This document shows, piece by piece, positions 25,982-35,125 of a stretch of DNA of 64,000 bases. Below the pieces are notes generated by a model. It was given only the letters and a program-made list of their open reading frames with translations. It did not search any database and was not told the origin of the DNA. How positions within the stretch are numbered: position 1 is the stretch's first letter; each line of letters starts with the position of its first letter. Source of the stretch: Gimesia maris (lineage in GTDB: Bacteria; Planctomycetota; Planctomycetia; Planctomycetales; Planctomycetaceae); contig NZ_CP042910.1 in NCBI RefSeq assembly GCF_008298035.1, forward strand, positions 5,285,001 through 5,349,000, read 5' to 3'. The translations under genes were made by a program, and so were the position numbers.

Positions 25982-27310
25982 TTACAGAACGTTTGAGACG
26001 CCAGGAGTTGGAATCGGATAGAATCCATTTTCATCGGGAACTGTAACAGGAGTACCTTCCCACGAGAATTCTTTTGGCATCAGGCTGACTTCAGAAGCCA
26101 TGGCTTCATCCCAGGTGACTGGCTTTCCACTGTAAGTGGCCAGGCGTCCCAGAATGGAAGTCATCGTGGATTTCGCACCATACTCTGCTTCATTGTAAGG
26201 CGTGCCATTGTAGATGGCTGCGAACAGATCATCGTGCTCAACCTGGTAAGGATTGGCTTTCTTTCCACGGTATTTCCATTTATAGCCACCCGTGGTTTCA
26301 TACTTGGCACCGCTGATGTCGCAGGATCCCTTGGTTCCCTGGGCATGCTCTGTCACGCTGTTCCAGCAGTTACGGATGTGTCGACACTGACTGTACATCC
26401 GGGTGTCGTCGGCATAGACAAACTCAACGGCGAAGTGATCGTAGATCTCACCGTACTTTTTGTCGGTTCGAACCTGACGCCCCCCCATGCCATAGGCTTT
26501 AACGGGGAAATCATCTTTCAACCAGTTGCAAACATCGATATTGTGGATGTGCTGCTCGTTGATGTGGTCTCCACACAGCCAGTTATAGTAATACCAGTTT
26601 CGCATCTGGTATTCCATTTCTGATTTAGCATCTTCCCGGGCCAGACGTGGTTCCCAGACTCCACCACTGTTCCAGTAGCAACGCATGGAAGTGATATCGC
26701 CAATCGCACCATCTTTCAAACGTTGAATGGTTTCGATGTAAGGAGCCTGGTGATGACGCTGCAGGCCCACGCCAACAGCCAGATTTTTCTCTTTGGCTTT
26801 TTTGGCTGCTTCCAGAACTTTCTTCACACCGGTAACGTCACTAGCAACCGGTTTTTCCATAAAGATGTGGACACCTTTATTGACGGCTGCTTCAAAATGA
26901 ATCGGACGGAAACCGGGAGGAGTGGCCAGAATGACAACATCGACGCCACTATCCAGAAGTTTCTGATAGGCATCGAATCCGACAAACATTTTGTCTTCAG
27001 CTACATCAACACGTTCAGGGCGACCGGAAAACTGTTTCTGCAGATTGTTCAAGCTGCTGTCCATGCGGTCTTTGAAAGCATCCGCCATTGCTTCCAGCTT
27101 GACGTTCCCTTTCGTAGACAACGCCTGGGAAGCAGCGCCGGTACCTCGACCGCCACAGCCAACCAGACCGACTTTAATAGTATCATCACCACTCGCGTGA
27201 ACATGAGCAGTTGAACCCAATGTGGAAAGGATCCCTGTACCCACCGCAGTGGCTGTTGTTACTTTCAAGAAGTCGCGCCTGGAAGTAGATTGATTGTTAG
27301 ATTGAGTCAT
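25982..27310 (-). CDS. Gfo/Idh/MocA family oxidoreductase with Tat signal
   Basis: The 442-residue protein starts with a twin-arginine signal (SRRDFLKVTTA near residue 10), so it is folded with its cofactor and exported. The NAD(P)-binding domain begins with VGLVGCGGRGTGAA near residue 47, the family GxGGxG fingerprint. The EKPVA motif lies near residue 151, and the C-terminal half is the substrate domain with HIHNIDVCNWLKDD. These enzymes oxidise or isomerise sugars and cyclitols. Exported Tat-dependent members are typical of planctomycetes. An AAAGG site lies seven bases upstream. A terminator closes the transcript. Confidence 0.9.
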   Translation of the reverse strand: MTQSNNQSTSRRDFLKVTTATAVGTGILSTLGSTAHVHASGDDTIKVGLVGCGGRGTGAASQALSTKGNVKLEAMADAFKDRMDSSLNNLQKQFSGRPERVDVAEDKMFVGFDAYQKLLDSGVDVVILATPPGFRPIHFEAAVNKGVHIFMEKPVASDVTGVKKVLEAAKKAKEKNLAVGVGLQRHHQAPYIETIQRLKDGAIGDITSMRCYWNSGGVWEPRLAREDAKSEMEYQMRNWYYYNWLCGDHINEQHIHNIDVCNWLKDDFPVKAYGMGGRQVRTDKKYGEIYDHFAVEFVYADDTRMYSQCRHIRNCWNSVTEHAQGTKGSCDISGAKYETTGGYKWKYRGKKANPYQVEHDDLFAAIYNGTPYNEAEYGAKSTMTSILGRLATYSGKPVTWDEAMASEVSLMPKEFSWEGTPVTVPDENGFYPIPTPGVSNVL

Positions 27311-27452
27311 CAGAGGCCTTTCCCTAATCTGCAGGATGATTTGGTAAGATAGAAATATTTCTAATACACTTATGCATTTGCCGGAACAACCGTTGATGGA
27401 ATTCCGGCAAATGCAGCTGTTTCACAATAATTTTCAAGTAACAAAGTGTCGA

Positions 27453-28472
27453 TCAGCGGCCTTCATCAGCCGGTATCACAGGATCAAGACCGTACTTTTT
27501 TCGTTCTTCAGCAGTGGGCACTTTCAGAGGCCGAACCACCCGAAACCCGACCATAATGGCATCGGTATGATACCAGATACTCTGCGGGATCTGTGGATCC
27601 TGAATTTTCCAGTCGGAACTGGAGGCAATCCGGTTTGCACTGCGAAGTGATTCCGGTTCGTCATCCCACGATCCGCCACGGGCGACGCGAGGATAGAGAG
27701 TTGTTGGAACATTGACCGGAAAATTCAACGTCCCCTTTCCGCTCCATTTTTTATAAGCATCGGGAATGTATTGATCGAGGACCCACTCCGAAACGTTGCC
27801 GTGAATGTCATACAGGCCCCAGGGATTCGGTTTTTTCTGTCCGACTTTCTGATAGGTGTCATTACAGTTGGCATAATGCCAGGCATAGTCATCCAGATTC
27901 GCTGCATTATCACCAAACGAATACGCAGTTTTGGTACCGGCACGACAGGCATATTCCCATTCCGCCTCGGTTGGCAGGCGATAGTAGTGCCCCGTCTTTT
28001 CACTTAACCATTTGCAGTAGGTTTTCGCTGCCAGCTGAGTCATGCAGATCGCAGGATAACCATCGTGTCCCATATCAAATGTCATGTCAGTGTATGGCTT
28101 GGTGGGACGAGTGACCGCGTCGGCTGCTTTTTCTTTTTCATCATACTTGCCACGCATCAGTTTGCGCCGCTGGATATCAAGGTTGAAACTCCAGATATCG
28201 TATTCGTTCCAGGTGACTTCGTGCTTGCCCATCCAGAACGGTTCGATTTTGACTTTGACCTGGGGACCTTCATCATCTTCACGATTTTTTTCACTGTCAG
28301 GACTCCCCATCAGAAACTCACCACCGGGGATCGGAACCATGTCAAAAGTGACATCGGTATTCAGAATTTTTTCCGTATAAGGTTTCATCTCTTTTTCTGT
28401 TTTTGCTTCCTGTGCGGAAGCCATCGAGACAGAAAACAGGATCGCGGCAAGGAAAGTGAATTTGCCTTGCAT
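27453..28472 (-). CDS. Secreted SUMF1/formylglycine-generating-enzyme-fold protein
   Basis: The protein has about 339 residues when started at 28472, where a signal peptide begins (ending SMASAQ); a longer reading to 28502 would overlap the divergent neighbour. The SUMF1 fold is clear: [17 protein letters not shown] near residue 41, [50 protein letters not shown] and [19 protein letters not shown]. In true formylglycine-generating enzymes the last segment carries a copper-binding cysteine pair, which is absent here, so formylglycine formation is unlikely. The domain is used widely in planctomycetes. ApbE is divergent from it. Confidence 0.85.
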   Translation of the reverse strand: MQGKFTFLAAILFSVSMASAQEAKTEKEMKPYTEKILNTDVTFDMVPIPGGEFLMGSPDSEKNREDDEGPQVKVKIEPFWMGKHEVTWNEYDIWSFNLDIQRRKLMRGKYDEKEKAADAVTRPTKPYTDMTFDMGHDGYPAICMTQLAAKTYCKWLSEKTGHYYRLPTEAEWEYACRAGTKTAYSFGDNAANLDDYAWHYANCNDTYQKVGQKKPNPWGLYDIHGNVSEWVLDQYIPDAYKKWSGKGTLNFPVNVPTTLYPRVARGGSWDDEPESLRSANRIASSSDWKIQDPQIPQSIWYHTDAIMVGFRVVRPLKVPTAEERKKYGLDPVIPADEGR

Positions 28473-28556
28473 TAAGAGACTGTGACGACATACGCTAAGC
28501 ATATTAGTTTACTCCGTATCGGTAAGCTGCAATCGGACTTTGAATCGGGATTGATA

Positions 28557-29588
28557 ATGTCATACATTTTTCAGACATGCCTGCTGCTCTCCACATTGTC
28601 AGGCAATCAACAGTGCACGGATAGCGAAATTCTGAGTCGGTATGAATTTCAGGAAGTACATATGGGAGTGCAATGGAGAATCGTATTATATGCTACCGAC
28701 AAACCAATCGCAAACAATGCTGCTCAAAATGCTTTCCAACGTGTAAAGGAACTTAACAAACTACTCAGTGATTATGATCCGGAAAGTGAGTTAAATAAGT
28801 TATGTCGGTTATCCGGCCCGGGAAAGCCGACCCCGGTGAGTCCTCCCCTGTTTGCAGTACTGAAAAGAAGTCAAGCACTCTCACTGGAAACAGAAGGAGC
28901 ATTTGACGTTACCATCAGTCCCGTGGTCCGTCTCTGGCGCAGGGCTCGCAGACAAAACAAAATGCCGGGCTCCACCCGTCTGGCAGAGGCCCGAGCCAAA
29001 GTCGGTTACCAGTTCCTGAAACTGTCGGAACAGAATCGAACCGTTGAACTGCTGAAGGACGACATGCGACTCGATCTCGGAGGCATCGCCAAAGGTTATG
29101 CCGCCGATGTCGCCCTGCAGGTTTTGAAAGCGCACGGCATCAAGCGAGCCATGATCGACGCCAGCGGCGACCTCGTACTCGGAGACTCTCCGCCGGACAG
29201 TTGTGGCTGGAAAATCGGCATTTCTTCCTCGGACGCGCCGCAGGCAAAAATCGACCGCTTCCTGTATCTGCACAACATGGCCGTCGCCACCTCGGGTGAC
29301 GCGCTGCAGCATGTCGTCATTGATGGAAAACGCTACTCTCATATTGTCAATCCTCATACGGGACTCGGGCTCACAGACCAGAGTCGCGTTACTGTCATCG
29401 CCCCCAATGGCATGACAGCAGACAGTCTCGCCTCTGCCATCAGTGTTCTCGGGCCCGATAAAGGAATCAAACTTTTAAACCAGAAACCAGGTACCGCCTG
29501 CCTGATTTTGCGTCATGAAAACGGTAAGATGAAATCATACGAATCTTCCTGCTTTTCGCGATACGAGTTGAAACGGAATCAACCCTGA
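28557..29588 (+). CDS. apbE: FAD:protein FMN transferase
   Basis: ApbE attaches FMN covalently to a threonine in flavoproteins such as NqrC or RnfG-like subunits, in the periplasm. At 343 residues (start ATG 28557, GGGA six bases before) the length is usual. Family features: MGVQWRIVLYA near the start, a FDVTISPVVRLWRR segment near residue 125, LDLGGIAKGYAADVALQ near residue 175 with the metal-binding region, and the ATSGD motif with IVNPHTG after it. An N-terminal hydrophobic segment (residues 3-14) may serve as anchor. The class IV aminotransferase starts 12 bases after its stop and is probably co-transcribed. No Nqr or Rnf gene is in the window. Confidence 0.92.
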   Translation: MSYIFQTCLLLSTLSGNQQCTDSEILSRYEFQEVHMGVQWRIVLYATDKPIANNAAQNAFQRVKELNKLLSDYDPESELNKLCRLSGPGKPTPVSPPLFAVLKRSQALSLETEGAFDVTISPVVRLWRRARRQNKMPGSTRLAEARAKVGYQFLKLSEQNRTVELLKDDMRLDLGGIAKGYAADVALQVLKAHGIKRAMIDASGDLVLGDSPPDSCGWKIGISSSDAPQAKIDRFLYLHNMAVATSGDALQHVVIDGKRYSHIVNPHTGLGLTDQSRVTVIAPNGMTADSLASAISVLGPDKGIKLLNQKPGTACLILRHENGKMKSYESSCFSRYELKRNQP

Positions 29589-29600
29589 ACTGGAGCCGAC

Positions 29601-30515
29601 ATGACGCAGAATCTGGTCTATCTCAATGGTGAATATGTTCCCGCTGCTGAAGCGAAAATTTCGATCTTTGATGGCGCGATCAGCCTCGGCATGACCGTCA
29701 CCGAATCCACGCGTACCTTCGCCCACCAGCCTTTTCGCCTGCGGGATCATCTGGAACGTCTCTACGTCAGTCTCAAAGCAGCCCGCTTCGACGCCGGAAT
29801 GACGCTGGACGAAATGGAGCAGCTCACCCTCGAAGTCTGGGAGAAAAACAGACCACACTATCCTGCCAACACCGATGCCTGGATCATTCATAACATTACT
29901 CCCGGTCAATGGGTTCCCTCCAGTGGACAGAAGCCGCCGGAATCCAAACCCACCGTCATGATCGTCACGCTGCCTCTCGACCTTTCTTACTGGGCTGAAT
30001 TCTATCGAACAGGCTGTCATGCCGTTACTCCCTTCACCCGCGTGCAACCGGCTCAATCGCTGGATTCCCGGATCAAAAACCGCAGCCGCTTCATCTACAC
30101 CATGGCCGAATCCGAAGTCAAACTGGTCGACCCGATGGCACAAAGTCTGATTCTCGATACCGACGGCTTCCTCTCCGAAAACAAAGGCGGCAACTTTTTC
30201 CTCGTGACCAAAGGCTGTATTAAAACGCCCAGTACCATCAACTGCCTGAATGGCATCAGCCGCCAGACCATCTTCCAACTGGCAGATCAACTTCAAATTC
30301 CCATCGAGGAATGCCAGCTGCTCCCCTACGATGTCACCACTGCCGACGAAGCATTTTTCACCAGCACTCCTTACTGCATCATGCCCGCTACAAAATTTAA
30401 TGGCATCACTGTCGGAACCGGCGAAGTCGGCCCGATCACCAGAAATCTCATCAGAGCCTGGAGTCAGCGCGTGGGCCTCGACATCCAGGAGCAGGCGCAA
30501 CAGTCGCTTGCCTGA
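29601..30515 (+). CDS. Class IV aminotransferase (branched-chain aminotransferase-like)
   Basis: The 304-residue PLP enzyme has the class IV fold. Markers are YLNGEYVPAAEAKISIFDGA at the N-terminus, DSRIKNRSR near residue 157 whose lysine should bind PLP, the TDGFLSENKGGNFFLV strand with the conserved Glu, and NGISRQTIFQLA, which marks the phosphate pocket. Activities in this class include IlvE, D-amino-acid transaminase and 4-amino-4-deoxychorismate lyase. I favour an amino-acid transaminase but cannot fix the substrate. GGAG lies six bases before the ATG. No strong terminator was seen after the gene. Confidence 0.87.
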   Translation: MTQNLVYLNGEYVPAAEAKISIFDGAISLGMTVTESTRTFAHQPFRLRDHLERLYVSLKAARFDAGMTLDEMEQLTLEVWEKNRPHYPANTDAWIIHNITPGQWVPSSGQKPPESKPTVMIVTLPLDLSYWAEFYRTGCHAVTPFTRVQPAQSLDSRIKNRSRFIYTMAESEVKLVDPMAQSLILDTDGFLSENKGGNFFLVTKGCIKTPSTINCLNGISRQTIFQLADQLQIPIEECQLLPYDVTTADEAFFTSTPYCIMPATKFNGITVGTGEVGPITRNLIRAWSQRVGLDIQEQAQQSLA

Positions 30516-31405
30516 AATACACCAGTGAATCAATTTCCTCTGACTGAAAAAATTCCCCTTGACGCCTGCCCGCCGTTTAACATCATCCCCGCTTATAAGT
30601 GTGTCGCGCGCGTGGTCCAGTATTTTTGCAGCTGATCACCGCGAACCACTGACAAAACCTGTACTATAAAAGTCTCCTGTTTCTGAACCATTTTGGCCAA
30701 AGGCTGCTCATACATTCTCTGTGGATCGCCAGCACATCGCGCTCCTGTCGACACGGAACGCCCCAGCATCGCCCCCATGTCGGCACCGGTCAGCCCATAT
30801 CGCCACAAATTTTGCAGCATCAGCTCTTGACCTGCCCAAGCCCCTGGAGAAAATCCACACATTGGCACAACATTTTTTTCGTCACCCCCAAAGAGACAAA
30901 GCAAGGTTTCATTTTCATCAAGTCTTTCCATTCAGTACAGGACCATTCAATAAGAGGAACTGGCGCGATTCACATTTAACCATAACGTTTTTTTATTCGA
31001 ATCGTGGTTACAGTTGTGGGACAACCGCGGCTAAGCCCCTTCGACTAATTAGTCATACCGACAGACGAATCACCTTAGAAAATCAGCCGCACGGCCTTAG
31101 CCGCGGTTAACACCGATATTGGGAAAGCTGACATAAAGTGAATCATCCTCGGAATTAATAGACCAGCACCACCTGCCCCAGGCTGAACAACAACCCGCCC
31201 ATCATACAGAACGGCACAAGTCACGCGATGCGAATTTCACGAACGACAATCAGGCTTCTCCCCGATTATAGCTTGCATCGAGATGACACAATGCAGGCTG
31301 CTGGAACGAGCAGTCCTGAAAACAGTGAACCGTTCAATTGGCCCCATTCCCACAGGGACTGCCCTCAGTTCTCCTTTCTTCCTTTATTTTTTTGAGAACC
31401 TCTCA
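30516..31405. other. Gene-poor region with palindromic element
   Basis: About 900 bases without a convincing gene. A minus-strand open frame at 30593-30931 (112 residues) has no recognisable domain. The structured element at 31023-31108 is listed separately. The region lies between the aminotransferase gene and a small ORF and may be a worn insertion site. Confidence 0.55.
31023..31108. repeat. Structured inverted-repeat element with nested palindromes
   Basis: The 13-base arm AACCGCGGCTAAG (31023-31035) is matched by its exact reverse complement at 31096-31108. Between them lie the perfect palindrome GACTAATTAGTC (31043-31054) and GCCGCACGGC (31086-31095). The element has no coding frame. 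It looks like a REP- or MITE-like miniature element; no second copy was recognised in this window. Confidence 0.6.
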
Positions 31406-31994
31406 TTAATCACATTCAATTTGTTCCAGTATTTGAATCACATCTTGAATATTTTTTTCTAATTGAGAGCAGGTAACCGGAGGGTCCTGTAAATTCTCAG
31501 ACCGAATCTTGTCTGGTAATGATCCCTTGAGGTCTGGAATATAATTTGTGATGTCTTCAATGAGATGGTTAAAATTAGTAGCGGTCAGGCTGTCTATCAT
31601 TTCTTCTTTCTGAATCCCGTCTGTGTCATCAGAATGGCGAAGAAAAGCCGCAGCGCGAACTTTTAATAATTCAAGATGTGAAAGCAAAGGCACGACTCCT
31701 GTATCAATATCATCCTTCAGGTTGATTGATGGATTTGAATACTTGTTTCGGGATAGATGATCGATTCGCACTAAATTGACATTGTTGTTAATACATCCGA
31801 TCGTTTCATTCTTTGTTTTTTGTCCGGAGCAGCCTGGAAACGATGTTTGAAGCATATTCACGATCGATCAGGATCCGGGTAATGGCGTCGTTTGTAGTAA
31901 TAACGACAAGATAAGCAATGGGGAAAAATACCCAATGACCATTTACACAGCCCCAATACTGAGAGAAGGGGCGTCTGTTTCCCCCAAATTGCAC
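31406..31994 (-). pseudogene. Possible broken gene for a small membrane protein (A6-run frame break)
   Basis: Two overlapping minus-strand frames lie here. The upstream one (31994 to 31806) encodes 62 residues with one hydrophobic helix (HWVFFPIAYLVVITT). The downstream one (31861 to 31406) encodes up to 151 hydrophilic residues with helical patterns. They overlap across an A6 run (T6 on the plus strand, 31816-31821). Changing that run by one base would join them into one protein of about 195 residues with an N-terminal membrane anchor. I do not recognise either half. It may be a real small gene with a sequencing error, a decayed gene, or unrelated ORFs. Confidence 0.35.
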
Positions 31995-32499
31995 CTCTGA
32001 ATCACTGATTTATCAATTCAATCACCAAACGTGACCAGGTAACGCACGTTATCTGGTCACTGGCGAAGTCTGAAGAGTAAATGTAGAGCGTCTCCCCTTT
32101 AACGAGAGTCTCAGTCACCCTGTTATACCCGGTCCAAATGGTCCTGGAGCCGCGACAGTAACACCGGTGACAGTCTAAACCGAAGATGGACGGAGTCCCG
32201 GATCAACCAGTCTCAGCATGAAATTGCAAAGACGACGATAGGGACGGCGACGATCTTGAATTAAGTCAATGCAGTCACTGCCACCTTGATCGTATTTCAC
32301 CCTGTTTGACAGGCTACAAGAAGTAATCTGTACGGGTTCTACCGGTTACTACAGGAGCTGATGTCAACGGGAGACCGATTTGACAGGAATCACTCAGGTC
32401 GATTGATCGATATAACCGAACAAAACAGTTGTATCGACAGATTTCGAAGAATCAGCCGATTCATCAATTCTGAACTGCTTACAGGTGTTGAAGTCAATT
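31995..32499. other. Intergenic stretch with a strong hairpin
   Basis: About 500 bases precede the TolC-like gene. No gene was seen. The hairpin at 32031-32060 is listed separately. The region presumably also carries the promoter for the TolC-like gene, but no clear -35/-10 pair was assigned. Confidence 0.5.
32031..32060. repeat. Hairpin-forming inverted repeat
   Basis: GTGACCAGGTAAC (32031-32043) is followed by GCAC and by GTTATCTGGTCAC (32048-32060), a 13-bp stem with one mismatch-type pair and a 4-base loop. No T-tract follows on either strand, so it is not a typical terminator. Confidence 0.6.
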
Positions 32500-34050
32500 A
32501 TGTTAAGGTCAAAAAAAGAGGGTCACAGATTACAGGTTAAGAACTTAGGACTGGCTTTTGTTACAGGTTCCCTGCTGGTAACAGGCTGTTCGATGAATCC
32601 TTCCCTCACGCAAAACGAGACTGAAATCAAGCCCCCTCCCGTAAGCACTACTGAGAGCAATCAATCTGAAAAAAGTGCGGAACAAAATTCGATTTCAACC
32701 GTCAGTCATGACACCGCTGCCAGTGACTTCGAGAAAACGGAGTCACTGAAACTCGTCAATGCTGAAGAGCAGTTCGATCCGGTACCTCTGGAACCGATTC
32801 AGGCGGCGGCTGTGAATGAGCAGTCTGCCCTGGGTAGCGGCATGACGTTGCAGGAACTGGAATCCATCGCGCTGGCAAATAACCCCGCGATTCAGGAACT
32901 GGCAGCCTCCACCCAGAAAGCAGCCGGATACCGCACTCAGGTCACCACGCGTCCGAACCCGATGGTAGGATATCAGGGACAACAGCTGGCCGATCGTGGA
33001 ACGGATCAGCACATGGCGTTTATCGAACGGGAATTCGTCACTGCCAACAAACTCGAACTGAATAACCGCGTCTTGAACGCGACGCTGTCTGCTCAGTTGC
33101 AGGAACTGGAAGCCCAGCGTTTCCGGGTCCGTACCGATATTCAAATTCGGTTTTACCAGGTTCTGGCGATGCAAAAACAACTCGATCTGATTTCCGAATT
33201 CTTGCAGGTAGCAGAAAAAGGTGCCGATTTTGCACAACAGCGTCTGGAAGCCGGCGAAGGGACCCGCGTCGATGTGCTACAGTCAAAGATTCTCTACAGC
33301 GAAGTCAAGCTGACCCAACGTCAGACCAAAGCTAAGCTGGCCGCTGTCTGGAGAGAGATTGCCGCGATTTCAGGAATTCCGGAGATGGAATATACCACAC
33401 TGCAGGGAACCCTTCCCTCAGACACAGGTACGCGAAACTGGGACGAACTAGCGACAAGCATGGTTGCCTCCAGCCCTGAATACAGCGCAGCACATGATCG
33501 AATTTCCCGTGCCTATGCCGCCCTGGAACGTCAGGAGGTGCAGGCCATTCCCAACATCACCGCCCAACTGGGAGCGGGAATGGACTATGGAACCAACTCG
33601 GGAATGGTGAATCTTCAGGTCGGTGTTCCCATCCCTGTAAGTAATAAAAACTACGGGAACATCGATGCTGCTCAGGCGGAAATCTGCAGGGCCCAGATGG
33701 AAGTCCAGCGAATTAAAAACGATATTGAGGCACGCCTGGCCGTTGTTTCCAAAGAGTTTGATACCGCCACTGCCGCCATTGACGTATACTCAAACGACAT
33801 CCTACCCAGTGCCCTCGAGTCCATGGACCTGGCAAATCAGGCCTATAAAGCGGGTGAAGTCGGTTTTGTGCAGATCCTGATTGCCCGGAAAACTTATTTT
33901 GATACCAACCTGCAATTTGTGAATGCCCAGTCTCAACTGGCAGCAGCCCAGGCCAAAATCGATGGCTTCATGCTGACCGGTGGTCTCAACAGCGTGCGTG
34001 ACGACAGCGGCGATACCAGTCTGCGAGATCAGACATTCAGCCAGCAGTAG
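32500..34050 (+). CDS. TolC/OMF-family outer-membrane efflux lipoprotein
   Basis: The 516-residue protein has a lipoprotein signal (lipobox LLVTGC, near residue 30) and two outer-membrane-efflux repeats. MTLQELESIALANNPAIQELAAS opens the first near residue 118; later helices such as FRVRTDIQIRFYQVLAMQKQLDLI and RQEVQAIPNITAQLGAG belong to the coiled-coil and beta-barrel of the trimeric channel. It resembles CusC-type metal-efflux channels in layout. No RND pump or membrane-fusion protein is adjacent, so it must work with a pump coded elsewhere. The ATG at 32500 was preferred to a GTG at 32485. Confidence 0.88.
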   Translation: MLRSKKEGHRLQVKNLGLAFVTGSLLVTGCSMNPSLTQNETEIKPPPVSTTESNQSEKSAEQNSISTVSHDTAASDFEKTESLKLVNAEEQFDPVPLEPIQAAAVNEQSALGSGMTLQELESIALANNPAIQELAASTQKAAGYRTQVTTRPNPMVGYQGQQLADRGTDQHMAFIEREFVTANKLELNNRVLNATLSAQLQELEAQRFRVRTDIQIRFYQVLAMQKQLDLISEFLQVAEKGADFAQQRLEAGEGTRVDVLQSKILYSEVKLTQRQTKAKLAAVWREIAAISGIPEMEYTTLQGTLPSDTGTRNWDELATSMVASSPEYSAAHDRISRAYAALERQEVQAIPNITAQLGAGMDYGTNSGMVNLQVGVPIPVSNKNYGNIDAAQAEICRAQMEVQRIKNDIEARLAVVSKEFDTATAAIDVYSNDILPSALESMDLANQAYKAGEVGFVQILIARKTYFDTNLQFVNAQSQLAAAQAKIDGFMLTGGLNSVRDDSGDTSLRDQTFSQQ

Positions 34051-34070
34051 ACTCGTTGAAAGCACGTTGT

Positions 34071-34865
34071 TTATGGATTTCTGGCATCGCCGAACAGCTT
34101 GATTGCAGAGACTCTGGAAGTGGTATAAACGACCATGTCCTGCGAGGGTACCGTTGTTTTCCAGGAATGCCCCGCTTCATCAAGGAATTCATGGAACAAC
34201 TGATTGGGGGCGGTGCTGTGTGAAACGACCACATGCAGCAGACGTTTCTCCGTACCATCCTGCAGCAGCACATTTTCAAAGTCGCGCGCTTCAAAACGGA
34301 TCGTATCCGCTTGAGCCGACCGGGGATCAAAAGTGGTAATGACCCTGGATTCATTTGCTTTCAACGGATTCTGTAACAACATCCGATCCGCATAGGCCGG
34401 TCCTTTGACATCAATTGGAAAATCTCTGGTGAGATCCGCTACCCGGCCATTCGTGTCTGACTGAATCCGCAATTGACCATCGACCACACGACCCCGCTTG
34501 TCAGTCTTGAGTAATGGCGGATGCTGAACCTGATATCGATAGGCCAGTACATCACCATCTACCGTTTCCTCTGTCTGAATTGTAATCTTGGATTGAGATT
34601 CGGAGCGAACCACTTGATTCCTGGGGCGCCGCGACAGTGTGGCATCGACGACTGAAGTCTGCGTATTCACGACCACCTGTTTCCCGTCACGGCTGACTGT
34701 TTCAACCGCATTGTGAACATATCCAATGTTCGCCCCCCCCACATAAATCATTCGCCATTGCTGACGCGATTCAGGCAGGTTTGCAGCTCTACCCTGCTGG
34801 GAATAAGCAATGCAGGAAAAATGAGATACGGCCAATGTAACTGCGAGAATCAAACAACGCTGCAT
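34071..34865 (-). CDS. Secreted protein of unknown function
   Basis: The 264-residue protein has a signal peptide (residues 1 to about 22, ending AYSQ). The rest is beta-rich, with IYVGGANIGYVHNAVET near residue 41 and long strands with alternating Thr/Val. The N-terminal pattern resembles that found ahead of transglutaminase-like domains in planctomycete proteins, but no Cys-His-Asp core is present. AGGAG lies before the ATG. It converges with the TolC-like gene, 20 bases from its stop. The function is unknown. Confidence 0.62.
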   Translation of the reverse strand: MQRCLILAVTLAVSHFSCIAYSQQGRAANLPESRQQWRMIYVGGANIGYVHNAVETVSRDGKQVVVNTQTSVVDATLSRRPRNQVVRSESQSKITIQTEETVDGDVLAYRYQVQHPPLLKTDKRGRVVDGQLRIQSDTNGRVADLTRDFPIDVKGPAYADRMLLQNPLKANESRVITTFDPRSAQADTIRFEARDFENVLLQDGTEKRLLHVVVSHSTAPNQLFHEFLDEAGHSWKTTVPSQDMVVYTTSRVSAIKLFGDARNP

Positions 34866-35125
34866 GACAGGATCTCCTGAGTAGATTGATCTACGATAAT
34901 CTGAAAGAGTAAGAACGTATTTCCAGTTGGAAGACGGCGGCCTGATTTACAGACATCCAGACACCTGGATAATCTAACTATTTTGTGCAGTCCACCAACA
35001 CTAAACATCCTATAACCATCATACCCCTCAGACTTCGGTACCGCAATAACCTGAAGATATTTATTTTACCTGAGCTATTTAAGCCACCAGTTTTAAACAG
35101 TGTTAAACCTGACAACTTATTCTGC

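Noticed and set aside
27453-28502. Longer start of the SUMF1-like gene at 28502
   Set aside because: The signal peptide begins at the ATG at 28472, and the longer form would overlap the region upstream of apbE.
29535-30533. 332-codon minus-strand frame opposite the aminotransferase gene
   Set aside because: It is antisense to a well-defined class IV aminotransferase and shows only compositional bias.
30593-30931. 112-codon minus-strand frame in the gene-poor region
   Set aside because: No domain, no ribosome site, and neighbouring sequence looks degenerate; kept only as a note in the intergenic entry.
31023-31108. Integron attC site at the palindromic element
   Set aside because: The arm ends do not fit the GTTRRRY/RYYYAAC core sites of attC, and no integrase or cassette is nearby.
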